In this document: positions 17,177 through 26,036 of the stretch, one piece after another
Position numbering within the stretch: the stretch's first letter is position 1
Layout: each line of letters starts with the position of its first letter
Translations under genes and position numbers: made by a program
NCBI RefSeq assembly: GCF_001625445.1
Contig: NZ_LWHG01000029.1
Span: 310,001-374,000, forward strand
Source: Haladaptatus sp. R4
GTDB lineage: Archaea > Halobacteriota > Halobacteria > Halobacteriales > Haladaptataceae
Reading direction: 5' to 3'
DNA length: 64,000 nucleotides
Notes under the pieces: generated by a model
The model's input: the letters and a program-made list of their open reading frames with translations, nothing else
The model's database searches: none
Told to the model about the DNA's origin: nothing

Positions 17177-17977
17177 ATGAAACCCAATCGACGGCGGTTC
17201 CTGAAAGGTGCGAGTGTCGCCGGACTCACCACGATGAGTGGTTTGGCGTTCAGCGGCACGACGACTGCCGCGTCCTACACGATAGACAGCGACCTTCGGC
17301 AGACCGTCGGAATCTCCGGTAGCCAGCTCGACTCGGCGGTCGATTCGGTGTCGCCGGGGAGTCCGCTCGTCGGGCTCGGCGACACGTGGGTCGACGTCCA
17401 GAACAATCGAAACATCAACGCGGTGTACATGGCGGCCCACGCCGCGCTCGAATCGGCGTGGGGACGGAGCAACATCGCACAGGAGAAGAACAACATCTAC
17501 GGCTTCAACGCACGGGACATCTGCCCGGCGGAGTGTGCCGACGGATACGCGTCGTTCGAACAGTGTGTCCGCCAAGTGATGGCGTACGTTGACGAGGAGT
17601 ACCTCTCCACGGACGGGACGTACTACGAAGGTTCGACGCTGCGCGGCATGAACGTCCACTACGCGTCGGACGACCAGTGGGCGGAGAAGATCGCAGACAT
17701 CATGAACGACATCGCCGCAGAGCTTCCCTCGGGCGGTGGCGGCGACGGCGGAAGCGGCGGCTTCGCCGACGGCGACCAAGTGGCACCGACGACGGCGTTG
17801 CACACCCGGAAACAGCCCGGTACGGACCAGACGGTCGTCGCAACGATCTCGGCTGGCGAGGTCGGCGAGATCATGAACGGTCCCATCGACAAGGACGGGT
17901 ACACCTGGTGGGGCGTCCACTGGCTCGACCGCGGCGTGTGGGGCTGGTCGGTCGAACGCTACCTCACCGACGCATAG
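17177..17977 (+). CDS. secreted glucosaminidase (GH73-like) with C-terminal SH3-type domain
   Basis: A 266-residue exported enzyme. Residues 1-32 form a Tat signal (NRRRFLKG). Residues about 75-185 are a glucosaminidase/lysozyme-like domain: AALESAWGRSNIAQEKNNIY (89-108) holds the catalytic Glu92 and the NNIYGF motif of GH73-type enzymes. A Gly/Ser/Asp linker (186-198) leads to a bacterial-SH3-like domain (199-266, ending YTWWGVHWLDRGVWGWSVER). Known relatives cut the glycan of bacterial peptidoglycan between GlcNAc and MurNAc. Haloarchaea have no peptidoglycan, so the target is probably bacterial walls or another GlcNAc polymer (inference). It is followed 20 bases later by an amidase gene with the same SH3 module. 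Confidence 0.88.
   Translation: MKPNRRRFLKGASVAGLTTMSGLAFSGTTTAASYTIDSDLRQTVGISGSQLDSAVDSVSPGSPLVGLGDTWVDVQNNRNINAVYMAAHAALESAWGRSNIAQEKNNIYGFNARDICPAECADGYASFEQCVRQVMAYVDEEYLSTDGTYYEGSTLRGMNVHYASDDQWAEKIADIMNDIAAELPSGGGGDGGSGGFADGDQVAPTTALHTRKQPGTDQTVVATISAGEVGEIMNGPIDKDGYTWWGVHWLDRGVWGWSVERYLTDA
17818..17967 (+). repeat. SH3-module DNA duplication, copy 1
   Basis: The roughly 150 bases coding for the SH3-type module are almost identical to 18190-18340 in the next gene; differences are mostly third-position changes. Two stretches of more than 40 bases each are exact. This suggests recent duplication or gene conversion. Confidence 0.8.
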
Positions 17978-17997
17978 TACTCACAACTCACCGATTC

Positions 17998-18901
17998 TCA
18001 TCCAGCAACAACGGCAACAACGGCAACAACGCAACAACGACACGAAAACTCGATCGACGATCCGCGATCAAGACCATCGGAACCGGCGCGGCAGGCATCG
18101 GCATCCCGATCGCACTGAGCGGTTCGGCGGCCGCATTCAGCGACGGCGAAGAGGTCGAAGCGACGACTGCACTGAACACCCGAGAACAGCCAGGCACGGA
18201 CCAGACGGTCGTCGCTACGGTGAACGGACGGCGAAGTCGGCGAGATCATGAACGGTCCCATCGACAAAGACGGGTACACCTGGTGGGGCGTCCATTGGCT
18301 CGACCGCGGCGTGTGGGGCTGGTCGGTCGAACGTTACCTCACGTCCACCAGTGGCGGCGGTAGCGGCGGTTCCAAGCCCTCGGTGACGTTCGACCAAGCC
18401 GCGTCGGGCAACTACGCGGCGGCAAACCGAACGGCGAGCGACATCAACTGGATCATCATACACACCATCCAAGGCTCGTACGAGGGTGGCATCAGCGTGT
18501 TCAACGATCCGGATTCCGGCGTGAGTGCCCACTACGTCGTCGGCAACAGTTCGGGACAGATCACCCAGATGGTGTACGACGACGACATCTCCTACGCGGC
18601 CGGGAACTACGACTACAACAGCGCGGGCCTCAACTTCGAGAACGAGGGCTACGCGTCCGAAAGCCATCCCGACCAACTGTATCAGAACCTCGCCTCCATC
18701 GTGAGTTGGGCGTGCGAGGAGTACGGCATTCCGAAATCCCACCCGACCGGCGTCGCTCCGGCGGACCCGGCCGACGGATCGGGTATCATCGGTCACGAAC
18801 AGGTTCCCGACCCCGACAACCCCAGCGTCGGCGGTGGCGCGAGCCATCACACCGACCCGGGCAGCGGGTGGGAGTGGGACTACTTCATGAGCCTCCTGTA
18901 A
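17998..18901 (+). pseudogene. secreted N-acetylmuramoyl-L-alanine amidase with SH3-type domain, frameshifted and without a clear start
   Basis: An exported zinc amidase of about 300 residues that would cut the peptide stem from MurNAc in peptidoglycan. In order: an Asn/Thr-rich lead, a Tat signal (DRRSAIKTIG ... LSGSAAA), an SH3-type module, a Gly/Ser linker and an amidase-2 domain. The amidase shows IIIHTIQGSYEGG (first His ligand), SAHYVV, AAGNYDYNSAG, NFENEGY and SHHTDPGSGWEWDYF with the second His ligand. A net +1 shift at about 18226 separates signal plus half the SH3 module from the rest. No ATG, GTG or TTG lies between the previous stop (17977) and the Tat motif in any frame, so the start is lost or unusual. 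Probably co-transcribed with the glucosaminidase. Confidence 0.83.
18190..18340 (+). repeat. SH3-module DNA duplication, copy 2
   Basis: Nearly identical to 17818-17967 in the preceding glucosaminidase gene. The extra base at 18226 is absent from the first copy. Confidence 0.8.
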
Positions 18902-19850
18902 AATCGTCCCGCGCAAAACGCACGGAGTTCGCTGATTTTTGACCGTCGTCGGGGATCACACTGATCGACATCACTCGTTCATCAGGAACGCCACTCCGTG
19001 ACACGCCTTTCTACAATCTCTCACAATAGGTACCTCAGATTCAATTCCCACCGATTTAACGTATCTATTCTATCTTTCCTATTTCACCTACCTTAGCTAC
19101 TTCACCTACGCTTCCCATCTGTCCTTTTCCCCATCCCTGTGCTTTCCTCCCTCTTACACCACTACCTGAACTACTTATTGAATCTATGCTACCTAAGATA
19201 CCTATCGCAAATTGTTCACCTATCCCCACTTGTTCCATCCCTTGCCATTCCGCTGCGGTACCCTCACCGTCTCGCCTGATTACCCATCTCACCTATTCTA
19301 TCTATTTCACCTATTCCTATGTTTTAGTCCGTCTACCCCTCGCATTCCCCCCAACCCGTGATGTTACCGATCCTCCCCGCGTGTTATTCATCCCCCCGTG
19401 TCTCCTTTTTCTGTCCCACCTATTGCTACTATTTTGGATTAACTACCTATTCCCACTACCCTGTCTATTTCGACTCTCGTTCCTATCTTCAGTTTCCCAT
19501 CTATCCCACGCGGCCTACTCTATCTGTGCTACCTATTCCATCTATCCAACCTATCCGACCTATTTTATCGATTCTAGCTATCCCAACGCCTCTATCTATT
19601 TCATCTACCCTCCACATTTCATCTGTTCTATCTCACCCATTCCAGATATTGTTCCTATCCTTTCTCGTTCACCTATTCTACCTACTCCACCTATTCTATC
19701 TTTTCTACCTATTCTACCTATTCTACCTTTCTCACCTGCTTTGCCTCTCGTCCGATTATTCGCGGTTGTTCGGTTCCCGATGGTTCGACCGTTATTTCGT
19801 CCACGTGTTGTCGATACGATTATGAGGCGTGCCCACGGATGGCACGCTGA
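18902..19850. other. intergenic spacer, 949 bases, mostly pyrimidine-rich repeat
   Basis: No gene is supported. The first 120 bases are ordinary intergenic DNA; the rest to about 19750 is the pyrimidine-rich tract. Two long plus-strand frames (19186-19854 and 19358-19825) cross it, but they consist of Ile/Pro/Tyr/Ser/Leu repeats that simply translate the repeat and look nothing like the acidic proteins around them. Confidence 0.7.
19040..19750 (+). repeat. pyrimidine-rich degenerate repeat tract
   Basis: About 700 bases of almost only C and T with regularly spaced A on the plus strand. The recurring words are CCTATTC, ACCTATTCTA and TCTATCTA. At about 19668-19735 it becomes a near-perfect 9-base tandem (ACCTATTCT). 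Upstream the spacing drifts. Shorter related patches lie at 2775-2860 (opposite strand) and 35260-35370. Confidence 0.75.
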
Positions 19851-20606
19851 ATGATCCGTCCAGCGATTCAACTCTACACGCTCCGTGATCTCGACGAACC
19901 GCTCACGAAAACCATCTCCCGCGTCTCCGAGACGACGTACGACGGTGTCGAATTCGCCGGGTTCCACGACCAGTCACCGGAAACCATCGCCACGGCACTC
20001 GACGACTCCGACCTCGAACCGGTCGGTGCGCACGTCGGCCTGGACGCGTTGGAGTCCGAGTACGACGCCGTCGTCTCGGAGTACGGGACGGTCGGCTGTG
20101 ACCGAATCGTCGTCCCGTCGTACGGTACGGACGGTTTCGAGTCCACCTCGGCCATCGCCGAGACCGCGAGCCACCTCTCGGAACTCGCCGATCGACTCGC
20201 GGACGACGGCTTTCGACTGTCCTACCACAACCACGCGTACGAGTTCGAGACGATCGAGGGCGACTCCGCCACCGCGTACGACGAGTTCGTCGCGCGGAAA
20301 AGCGACAGCCTCGAACTGGAGTTCGACGTCGGACTCGCTCGGTTCGGCGGCGTCGACCCGCTTTCGTATCTCGACCGATACGCCGACGACATCTCGCTCG
20401 TCCACCTGACCGACACGGTTCCCGGCGACGATGCCACGCTGCACGTCGATCTCGGGGAGGGCGTCCTCGACCTCGATGCGTGTGTTCGGGCGGCCGACGA
20501 TACCGGTGCCGAGTGGCTCATCCACGAAAACGGGTTGACGGAGAATCCCGCAGCGACGTTGGAATCGAGTGCGATTCGCGTCGGTGAACTGCTCGATAGC
20601 GCGTAA
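19851..20606 (+). CDS. sugar phosphate isomerase/epimerase family protein (first)
   Basis: A 251-residue xylose-isomerase-like TIM barrel that binds a divalent metal and isomerises or epimerises a sugar or inositol derivative. Typical segments are IQLYTLRD at the start, YDGVEFAGFHD, LSYHNHAYEFE with metal/substrate-type His and Glu residues, LEFDVGLARFGG, and VHLTDT. The ATG at 19851 directly follows the repeat tract. It is followed, 100 bases on, by two Gfo/Idh/MocA genes on the same strand, a common pairing in inositol or modified-sugar catabolism. Exact substrate unknown. Confidence 0.9.
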   Translation: MIRPAIQLYTLRDLDEPLTKTISRVSETTYDGVEFAGFHDQSPETIATALDDSDLEPVGAHVGLDALESEYDAVVSEYGTVGCDRIVVPSYGTDGFESTSAIAETASHLSELADRLADDGFRLSYHNHAYEFETIEGDSATAYDEFVARKSDSLELEFDVGLARFGGVDPLSYLDRYADDISLVHLTDTVPGDDATLHVDLGEGVLDLDACVRAADDTGAEWLIHENGLTENPAATLESSAIRVGELLDSA

Positions 20607-20708
20607 TCGTCCGGCGCGATTCGATACCGTAAACGTACATTTCGTCGTTCGTCCGCTCCGACTTTCCCGCGTCCAAATCCTTATCACAACGCGGCAGTAC
20701 GTAGCCAT

Positions 20709-21689
20709 ATGCGACGCATCGTCCTCGTCGGAAGGAACGGCTCGATACGAGCACACGCCGAGCGATACGCTCGCTTCGAGGATGCGACCGTCGCCGGGGT
20801 CGTTCCCGACGCCGACTCCGGCACCGACCCCCTCGACGGAATCGACGCGCCACGATACGACTCGCTGGCGACCGCCCTCGATACGACCGTCGCTCACGGG
20901 GTCGATATCTGCGGGTCGGGCGTCGGCCGCGCCGACGCGATAGATACCGCGCTCTCCGCCGACGTCCCGGTTCGGTGTGATCCGCCGCTCTCGCTCGACG
21001 ACGCGGCGACCGAACGGCTCGTTTCGCGGGCATCGACCGGAAACGGATGGGTACTCGTTCGTTCCCCACACCGCTTCTCCCGGCTGTACGACCGACTCCG
21101 AGCGGGCGTCGAAACGGGGAGCATCGGAACGATCGGCGTCGCTCGAATCAAGCGAACCGCACCGTTCGACGGCCCCGGTTGGAACGTCTCGTATGCCGGT
21201 GTGCAACGCGAAAATCCCGTCGAAGACGTGCTCTGTGAGGTTCTCGCTCACGACTTCGACGTCTTGGACTGGACGTTCGACGCCGTCGAGCGGGTCTTCG
21301 TCCGCACTCGGTCCCGGGAGGGATACGCCCACGGACACGCGCTCCTGACCTTTCGGGGCGGCGGCCGAGCGACCGTCGAAACGACGTGGGGACGGGACGA
21401 CGCTCCCGCCCCACGACTCCACGTCGAGTACAGCGGCAATCACGGTCGGCTCGACTTCCACGAGCGCGATGCATCTACCGCTCTCTCGGACGGAAGGCGG
21501 TGTCTCACCGTCGATCCCATCGAAGACGATTGCCGCGGTCGCTCGCTCCGAACGTTCGTGGATTCGGTTCGCGGCGAGAAACGGCACCCCGAAACCGTCT
21601 CCGACCGCGTTGCAACACGGATTGCGGTCGCCGCCCGCCGGTCGGCGGACCGCGGAAAACCGGTCACGCTCACGGGGGGAGACGCGTGA
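20709..21689 (+). CDS. Gfo/Idh/MocA family oxidoreductase (first)
   Basis: A 326-residue NAD(P)-dependent sugar/inositol dehydrogenase-like protein. The N-terminal Rossmann domain starts MRRIVLVGRNGSIRAHAERY. It is a divergent member: the usual EKP motif is not evident (VRCDPPLSLDD stands in that position), so activity on the normal substrate class is uncertain. The C-terminal part has LAHDFDVLDWTFD (His/Asp pair) and GRATVETTWGRD as in the family. It overlaps the next gene by four bases (stop TGA within GTGA), so the two are probably translated together. Confidence 0.85.
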   Translation: MRRIVLVGRNGSIRAHAERYARFEDATVAGVVPDADSGTDPLDGIDAPRYDSLATALDTTVAHGVDICGSGVGRADAIDTALSADVPVRCDPPLSLDDAATERLVSRASTGNGWVLVRSPHRFSRLYDRLRAGVETGSIGTIGVARIKRTAPFDGPGWNVSYAGVQRENPVEDVLCEVLAHDFDVLDWTFDAVERVFVRTRSREGYAHGHALLTFRGGGRATVETTWGRDDAPAPRLHVEYSGNHGRLDFHERDASTALSDGRRCLTVDPIEDDCRGRSLRTFVDSVRGEKRHPETVSDRVATRIAVAARRSADRGKPVTLTGGDA

Positions 21690-22672
21690 CGATTCGACTC
21701 GGTATCTGTTCGACGGCTCACGTCAACTCCGGAGTGTACGCGTCCCTCATCTCACAGCTTCATGGGGTCGAACTCGTCGGCATCTCGGACGAAAATCGCG
21801 AACGTGCGCGCCGACAGGCCAACGCGGTCGGAACGTCCGTGCTGTCACAGCACGAATTGATGGTGGAAACCGACGGAATCGTCCTCTGTTCGCCGACTTC
21901 CCGCCACGGCGAACTCATCGACCTCGCGCTCCAGTACGACGTGGCGATCCTCTGTGAGAAACCCCTCGCCACGTCGGTCTCAGGCGCCGCTGCGATTCGG
22001 GACCGGTGTGCGGAAAGCGACGTGGTCGCCGGAATGGCCATGCCGATCCGATGTAGCCGCCCGATGCGACGGCTGAAGGAACGGTACGAGGCGGGAGAAC
22101 TCGGCGATCTCGTCGCCGTCTCGGGGATCAATCGCGGCCGAATGCCCGGGGGCTGGTTCGTCAACCCGGACCTCGCGGGCGGTGGCGCGGCCGCCGACCA
22201 CACCGATCACATCGTGGATATCGTTCGGTGGCTCACCGGCGAGGAAGTCACCGAGGTGTACGCCGAGATGGACACCCGGTTCTACGACATCCCCGTCGAG
22301 GACGTGAACCTGCTGTCGATGGAACTGACGAACGGCGCGCCGTTCGTCCTCGACGGGTCCTGGAGCACTCCACAGGAAAGTTCGTTTTGGGGGGATGCCG
22401 AAGTCGAACTCGTCGGGTCGAACGGAACCCTTTCGGCCGACTGTTTCGGCCAGCGATATACCAGTATCTGCGATACAAATCACGGCAACCACAACGAAAC
22501 GCTGTACTGGGGTGCCGACCCGAACAACGAACTTCTGAACGACTTCGTCGAGGCGATTCGTACCGGTCGGGAGCCCGTGACGCCGATAGACGAAGCCGTC
22601 AAGACGACCGCCGTCATGGAAGCGGCCTACGAATCCATCGAGCGGGACGAACCGGTCGAAGTCGCGTACTGA
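21686..22672 (+). CDS. Gfo/Idh/MocA family oxidoreductase (second)
   Basis: A 328-residue dehydrogenase with both domains complete. The GTG start at 21686 overlaps the stop of the previous gene; the frame stays open upstream, but homology begins at VTIRLGICSTAHVNSG. Seen are the cofactor-domain end VAILCEKPLATS (EKP motif), GRMPGGWFVNPDLAGGGAAA, DHTDHIVDIVRWLTGEEV with the catalytic Asp/His region, and VEDVNLLSMELTNG. It closely resembles the convergent gene at 22696-23706, sharing long motifs, so the two are paralogues facing tail to tail with 23 bases between. Substrate unknown. Confidence 0.92.
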   Translation: MTIRLGICSTAHVNSGVYASLISQLHGVELVGISDENRERARRQANAVGTSVLSQHELMVETDGIVLCSPTSRHGELIDLALQYDVAILCEKPLATSVSGAAAIRDRCAESDVVAGMAMPIRCSRPMRRLKERYEAGELGDLVAVSGINRGRMPGGWFVNPDLAGGGAAADHTDHIVDIVRWLTGEEVTEVYAEMDTRFYDIPVEDVNLLSMELTNGAPFVLDGSWSTPQESSFWGDAEVELVGSNGTLSADCFGQRYTSICDTNHGNHNETLYWGADPNNELLNDFVEAIRTGREPVTPIDEAVKTTAVMEAAYESIERDEPVEVAY

Positions 22673-22695
22673 CGACGAAGCGAAAGCGAGTCGCG

Positions 22696-23706
22696 TCAGT
22701 CCAACGCGGCCGTCTCGGTCGTCTCGACCGCCACGGACTCGCCCCGTTTCGCGGATTCGTACGCGGCTTCCACGACGGCGACGTCGCGTACGGCGTCCGC
22801 ACCGGTTTTGAGCGGCGGTCGGTTCTCCGCGACGCTCTCGACGAAATCGGCCACGAGTCCTTCGTCCGGGTTCGACCCCCAGTACAGCGACCGAATTCCG
22901 GCATCGTCGGTATCGCGCGTCTGTTTTATCTTCTGGTCGAAGCAATCGATGGAGACGACTCCTTCCGTTCCGACGAGTCTGAGCGTCGCGTCGCCCCAGA
23001 AATCCCACTCGTCGGGTTTGCTCCACGAGCCGTCGAGGACGAACTCCGTCCCGTCGGTGAGCTTCATCGACAGCAGGTTCACGTCCTCCACAGGGATATC
23101 GTGGAATCGCGTTCCGATTTCGGCGTACACTTCGCTCACCTCCTCACCGGTGAGCCACCGAACGATGTCCACGATGTGAACCGAGTGGTCGGTCGTCGCC
23201 CCGCCGCCGGAAGCCTCCGGATCGACGAACCAACCGCCGGGCATCTGGCCGCGGTTCGTCCCGCTCAGGAACTTGAGGGTGCCGAGGACGCCGTTTTCGA
23301 GCGCCGTCTTCGCGTTGCGCACCGGCTGGTTGAACCGGAGCGGCATGGCGACGCCGAGGTTCACACCGGCGGTCTCGCACACGCTTACGATTTCGCGCGC
23401 CTCGGAGACGGTCGGCGCGAGCGGCTTCTCACAGAGGATATCGACGCCCGCCGCGGCGGCGTCCTGCACCCACATCGCGTGGTCCCTGTTCGTCGAACAG
23501 ACGACGACGCCGTCCACCGCGGCCAGCAGTTCGGTCGGTTGCATGAACTCGACGCCGTACTCGTCGGCTTTCGCGCGGGTCGCGGTGACCCCGTCGCCGG
23601 TCTCCGTGACGCCGACCAGTTCGACGTCCGGGAGGTCGTTCAGACAGGCGGCGTACGAGTCGGCGTGGAGGTGGGCCGTCGAACAGATGCCGATGCGGAC
23701 GGTCAT
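22696..23706 (-). CDS. Gfo/Idh/MocA family oxidoreductase (third)
   Basis: A 336-residue NAD(P)-dependent dehydrogenase, paralogue of the gene at 21686. It starts MTVRIGICSTAHLHAD (ATG at 23706) and shows VDILCEKPLAPT, GQMPGGWFVDPEASGGGATT, DHSVHIVDIVRWLTGEEV and IPVEDVNLLSMKLTDG. It overlaps the following upstream gene by four bases (23703-23706), so the two form one transcription unit read leftward. Together with the isomerase and dehydrogenases around it, it likely oxidises a cyclic polyol or sugar imported from outside (inference). Confidence 0.92.
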   Translation of the reverse strand: MTVRIGICSTAHLHADSYAACLNDLPDVELVGVTETGDGVTATRAKADEYGVEFMQPTELLAAVDGVVVCSTNRDHAMWVQDAAAAGVDILCEKPLAPTVSEAREIVSVCETAGVNLGVAMPLRFNQPVRNAKTALENGVLGTLKFLSGTNRGQMPGGWFVDPEASGGGATTDHSVHIVDIVRWLTGEEVSEVYAEIGTRFHDIPVEDVNLLSMKLTDGTEFVLDGSWSKPDEWDFWGDATLRLVGTEGVVSIDCFDQKIKQTRDTDDAGIRSLYWGSNPDEGLVADFVESVAENRPPLKTGADAVRDVAVVEAAYESAKRGESVAVETTETAALD

Positions 23707-24701
23707 GTGTGCACCTCCGCGGGGGAGACGGCTTCACCGCGCTCGCTCGATTCGATGGCGGCCAGGGCGATTCTAACGGCTTGACGGGCGTCGTCGGGCG
23801 AGATGTCCGGTTCGGTGCCGTTGCTCACACAATCGACGAAGTGTTCGAGTTCCAGCGTGTACGGACTCGTCGCCAGCGGGCTGGACGGCGCGTTGGTTCC
23901 CTCGGCGCCGCCGGAGACGCGGACGGAGTTCTCGTCGCGTGAATCGAACTCCAACAATCCCTCGTCGCCCGCGAACTCGTAGCTCGTGGTGAACGGCGTC
24001 CCCTCGGGATACCCCCACGACGCTTCGACGTGTCCGACGACGCCGTTCTCGAACCGCAACGTCACCGACGAGTGTTGGTTCAGGTGGCCGTCGTCCCACG
24101 ACGCCGTTCGGGCGAAGACCCGGTCCACGTCACCGGCAATCCAACGAAGGTAATCGAAGTCGTGAATCGCCATGTCGAGGAGGACGCCCCCGCTTTGTTC
24201 GGTATCGCCGAACCACGAGTTGGTGCCGTATCGCGGCGGCGAGGAGAGCCGCTCGGTGTGAAGCGTTCCCAGCGACCCGACCTCCCCGGCGTCGATACGG
24301 CGCTTGGCTTCGACATATTCGGGGAAGTACCGGAGTACGTGCCCCGTCATGAAGGTGACATCCGCGTCGGTCACCGCCTCGACGATGGCGTCCGCATCCG
24401 TCGTCGTTCTGGCGAGCGGTTTCTCGCAGAACACGTCGAGACCACGTTCGGTGGCCGCCTCGACGAGTGGCCGGTGTGTCGGCGTCGGCGTGCAGATATC
24501 GACGGCCGTGACGTCGGCGTCGTTCATCATCTCCGCCGCGTCCTCGTACACGTCGGCGTTCGCCGTCTGCTCCTCGGCGAACGTGTAACGCTCGTCGTCG
24601 AGCGACGCGACGGCCGCGATTTCGGCCCCGTCTATCTCCTGATAACTGTTAGCATGTGTCGTGCCCATGAATCCAGTTCCCACTAATCCGATTCGTTCCA
24701 T
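23703..24701 (-). CDS. Gfo/Idh/MocA family oxidoreductase (fourth)
   Basis: A 332-residue dehydrogenase of a different subgroup from the previous two. The Rossmann motif is IGLVGTGFMGTTHANSY, followed by VDICTPTPTHRP, LDVFCEKPLART and GGVLLDMAIHDFDYLRWIAG, which carries the catalytic Asp/His pair. The ATG at 24701 is preferred; a GTG lies one codon before. A TATA-like CTTAAA (24727-24732, read TTTAAG on the minus strand) is 26-31 bases upstream, so this is the leading gene of the leftward pair. Substrate probably a sugar or inositol. Confidence 0.92.
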   Translation of the reverse strand: MERIGLVGTGFMGTTHANSYQEIDGAEIAAVASLDDERYTFAEEQTANADVYEDAAEMMNDADVTAVDICTPTPTHRPLVEAATERGLDVFCEKPLARTTTDADAIVEAVTDADVTFMTGHVLRYFPEYVEAKRRIDAGEVGSLGTLHTERLSSPPRYGTNSWFGDTEQSGGVLLDMAIHDFDYLRWIAGDVDRVFARTASWDDGHLNQHSSVTLRFENGVVGHVEASWGYPEGTPFTTSYEFAGDEGLLEFDSRDENSVRVSGGAEGTNAPSSPLATSPYTLELEHFVDCVSNGTEPDISPDDARQAVRIALAAIESSERGEAVSPAEVHT

Positions 24702-24755
24702 CACCCTATACTGTGGAAGTAGTGCTCTTAAACCTTCTGTCGCCGCCGATAAATT

Positions 24756-26036
24756 TCAGATGTTCGACCACGTCGTCGCGGTCGCCCCCGAGGTCGGCCC
24801 GACCCCGGCGAACCGACTGCTCTCGTCGAACACCGGTCGGATGACGGACGGGTCTTCGATGAGGTGCAGACGCAGGTAACTGCCCCGAGCGCGTCCGTCG
24901 CCGGTTCGCGTGATATCGAGCACTTCGAGGAACTCCCACTCCCGAAGCAGGTCGTGGACGCGCCGCTTCGAGAGGACCGTGAGACCGGCGTCGGCACAGA
25001 CGTCCTCGTAGGCCGCGTACACGTCCGTCGTCTTGAACGTCCGCGACCGCTCGACGAGAGCCAGCGAGACGATGGCGAGGAGCGTCGCCTTCTGTTGGGC
25101 CGTCGCCCCCTCGAACAGCGTTTGGAACCGGTCGCGCTCGGCGAGCGTGTCGGCGCTTTGGACGTGGTCGACGGTGATGGTTTCGGACTCCTCACCGACG
25201 GCGAGTTCCCCGGCGTGACGGATCAGGTTGATGGCCTTCCGTGCGTCGCCGTGTTCCTCCGATGCCAGCGACGCACAGGTCGAAAGCACCTCGTCCGAAA
25301 GCACCCCGCGACGGAACGCCTCGGAGCGGCTCCGAATGATTTCACCGAGTTCGTCCCGGCTGTACGGGGCGAATATGATCTCGCGTTCCTGCAGGCTACT
25401 CTTCACGCGTTCCTGCAACCGTTCGCGGTATCTCACCTTGTTGCTGATTCCGACGATACCCACCGAGCAACGGGAGAGCTTCCCGGTTTCCTCGGCGCGC
25501 GACAACTGCAGGAGCAGTTCGTCGTTTTCGAGTCGGTCTATCTCGTCCAGCACCACGAGCGCGACGTCGTATCGTGAATCGAGAACGTCCCAGAGCAGAC
25601 GATAATACCGCGACCGTCCGAAGCCTGTCTCGGGCACGTCGATGCCCGTTTCGTCCGGGTCGTTCATCTCCCGGGCGAGCGCCCTGACCGCGCGCGTCTC
25701 GGTGTCCTCCTGCGAACAGTCGATGGTTGCACGGGCGATGGAAACCCCGTTCTCCCTCGCGGCATCCACGATACGACCCGTCGCGTATCGGGCACAGAGG
25801 GACTTTCCGGTCCCCGTCTTTCCGTACAGGAACGTGTTGTTCGGCGCGCCCCCGCCGATGGCGGGATTCAACGCGGTCGCGAGGCGTCTGATCTCCTCGT
25901 TGCGGGCCACGATGTGCCTCGACTCCGGCGCGTATCCGATTTCGAGAAGGCCCTTTCTGGCGAAAACGTCCTCCTGTAACCGAAACACTCCGTCGAGGGC
26001 GTCCGCGTTCTCCGGTGGGCTGTCACGCCGTGTCAT
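24756..26036 (-). CDS. Orc1/Cdc6 family replication initiator (second)
   Basis: A 426-residue AAA+ initiator. Walker A (GKTGTGKS) is at residues 72-79, Walker B (VVLDEID) at 161-167, sensor-1-like VGISNK next, and a winged-helix C-terminus (YAAYEDVCADAGLTVLSKRR). Unlike the initiator at 768 it lacks a long acidic extension, and the two differ widely, so they belong to separate Orc lineages. Haloarchaea often carry many orc genes, of which only some have an adjacent origin. Upstream of this one I find a single origin-box-like motif and no paired set, so its own origin is uncertain. Confidence 0.95.
   Translation of the reverse strand: MTRRDSPPENADALDGVFRLQEDVFARKGLLEIGYAPESRHIVARNEEIRRLATALNPAIGGGAPNNTFLYGKTGTGKSLCARYATGRIVDAARENGVSIARATIDCSQEDTETRAVRALAREMNDPDETGIDVPETGFGRSRYYRLLWDVLDSRYDVALVVLDEIDRLENDELLLQLSRAEETGKLSRCSVGIVGISNKVRYRERLQERVKSSLQEREIIFAPYSRDELGEIIRSRSEAFRRGVLSDEVLSTCASLASEEHGDARKAINLIRHAGELAVGEESETITVDHVQSADTLAERDRFQTLFEGATAQQKATLLAIVSLALVERSRTFKTTDVYAAYEDVCADAGLTVLSKRRVHDLLREWEFLEVLDITRTGDGRARGSYLRLHLIEDPSVIRPVFDESSRFAGVGPTSGATATTWSNI

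Noticed and set aside
19040-19750. CRISPR array
   Set aside because: The tract is repetitive, but there are no constant repeats separated by unique spacers and no cas genes nearby.
19186-19854. 222-codon plus-strand frame through the pyrimidine tract
   Set aside because: The translation is Ile/Pro/Tyr/Ser/Leu repeat with no acidic residues, the opposite of real proteins in this genome; it simply reads the DNA repeat.
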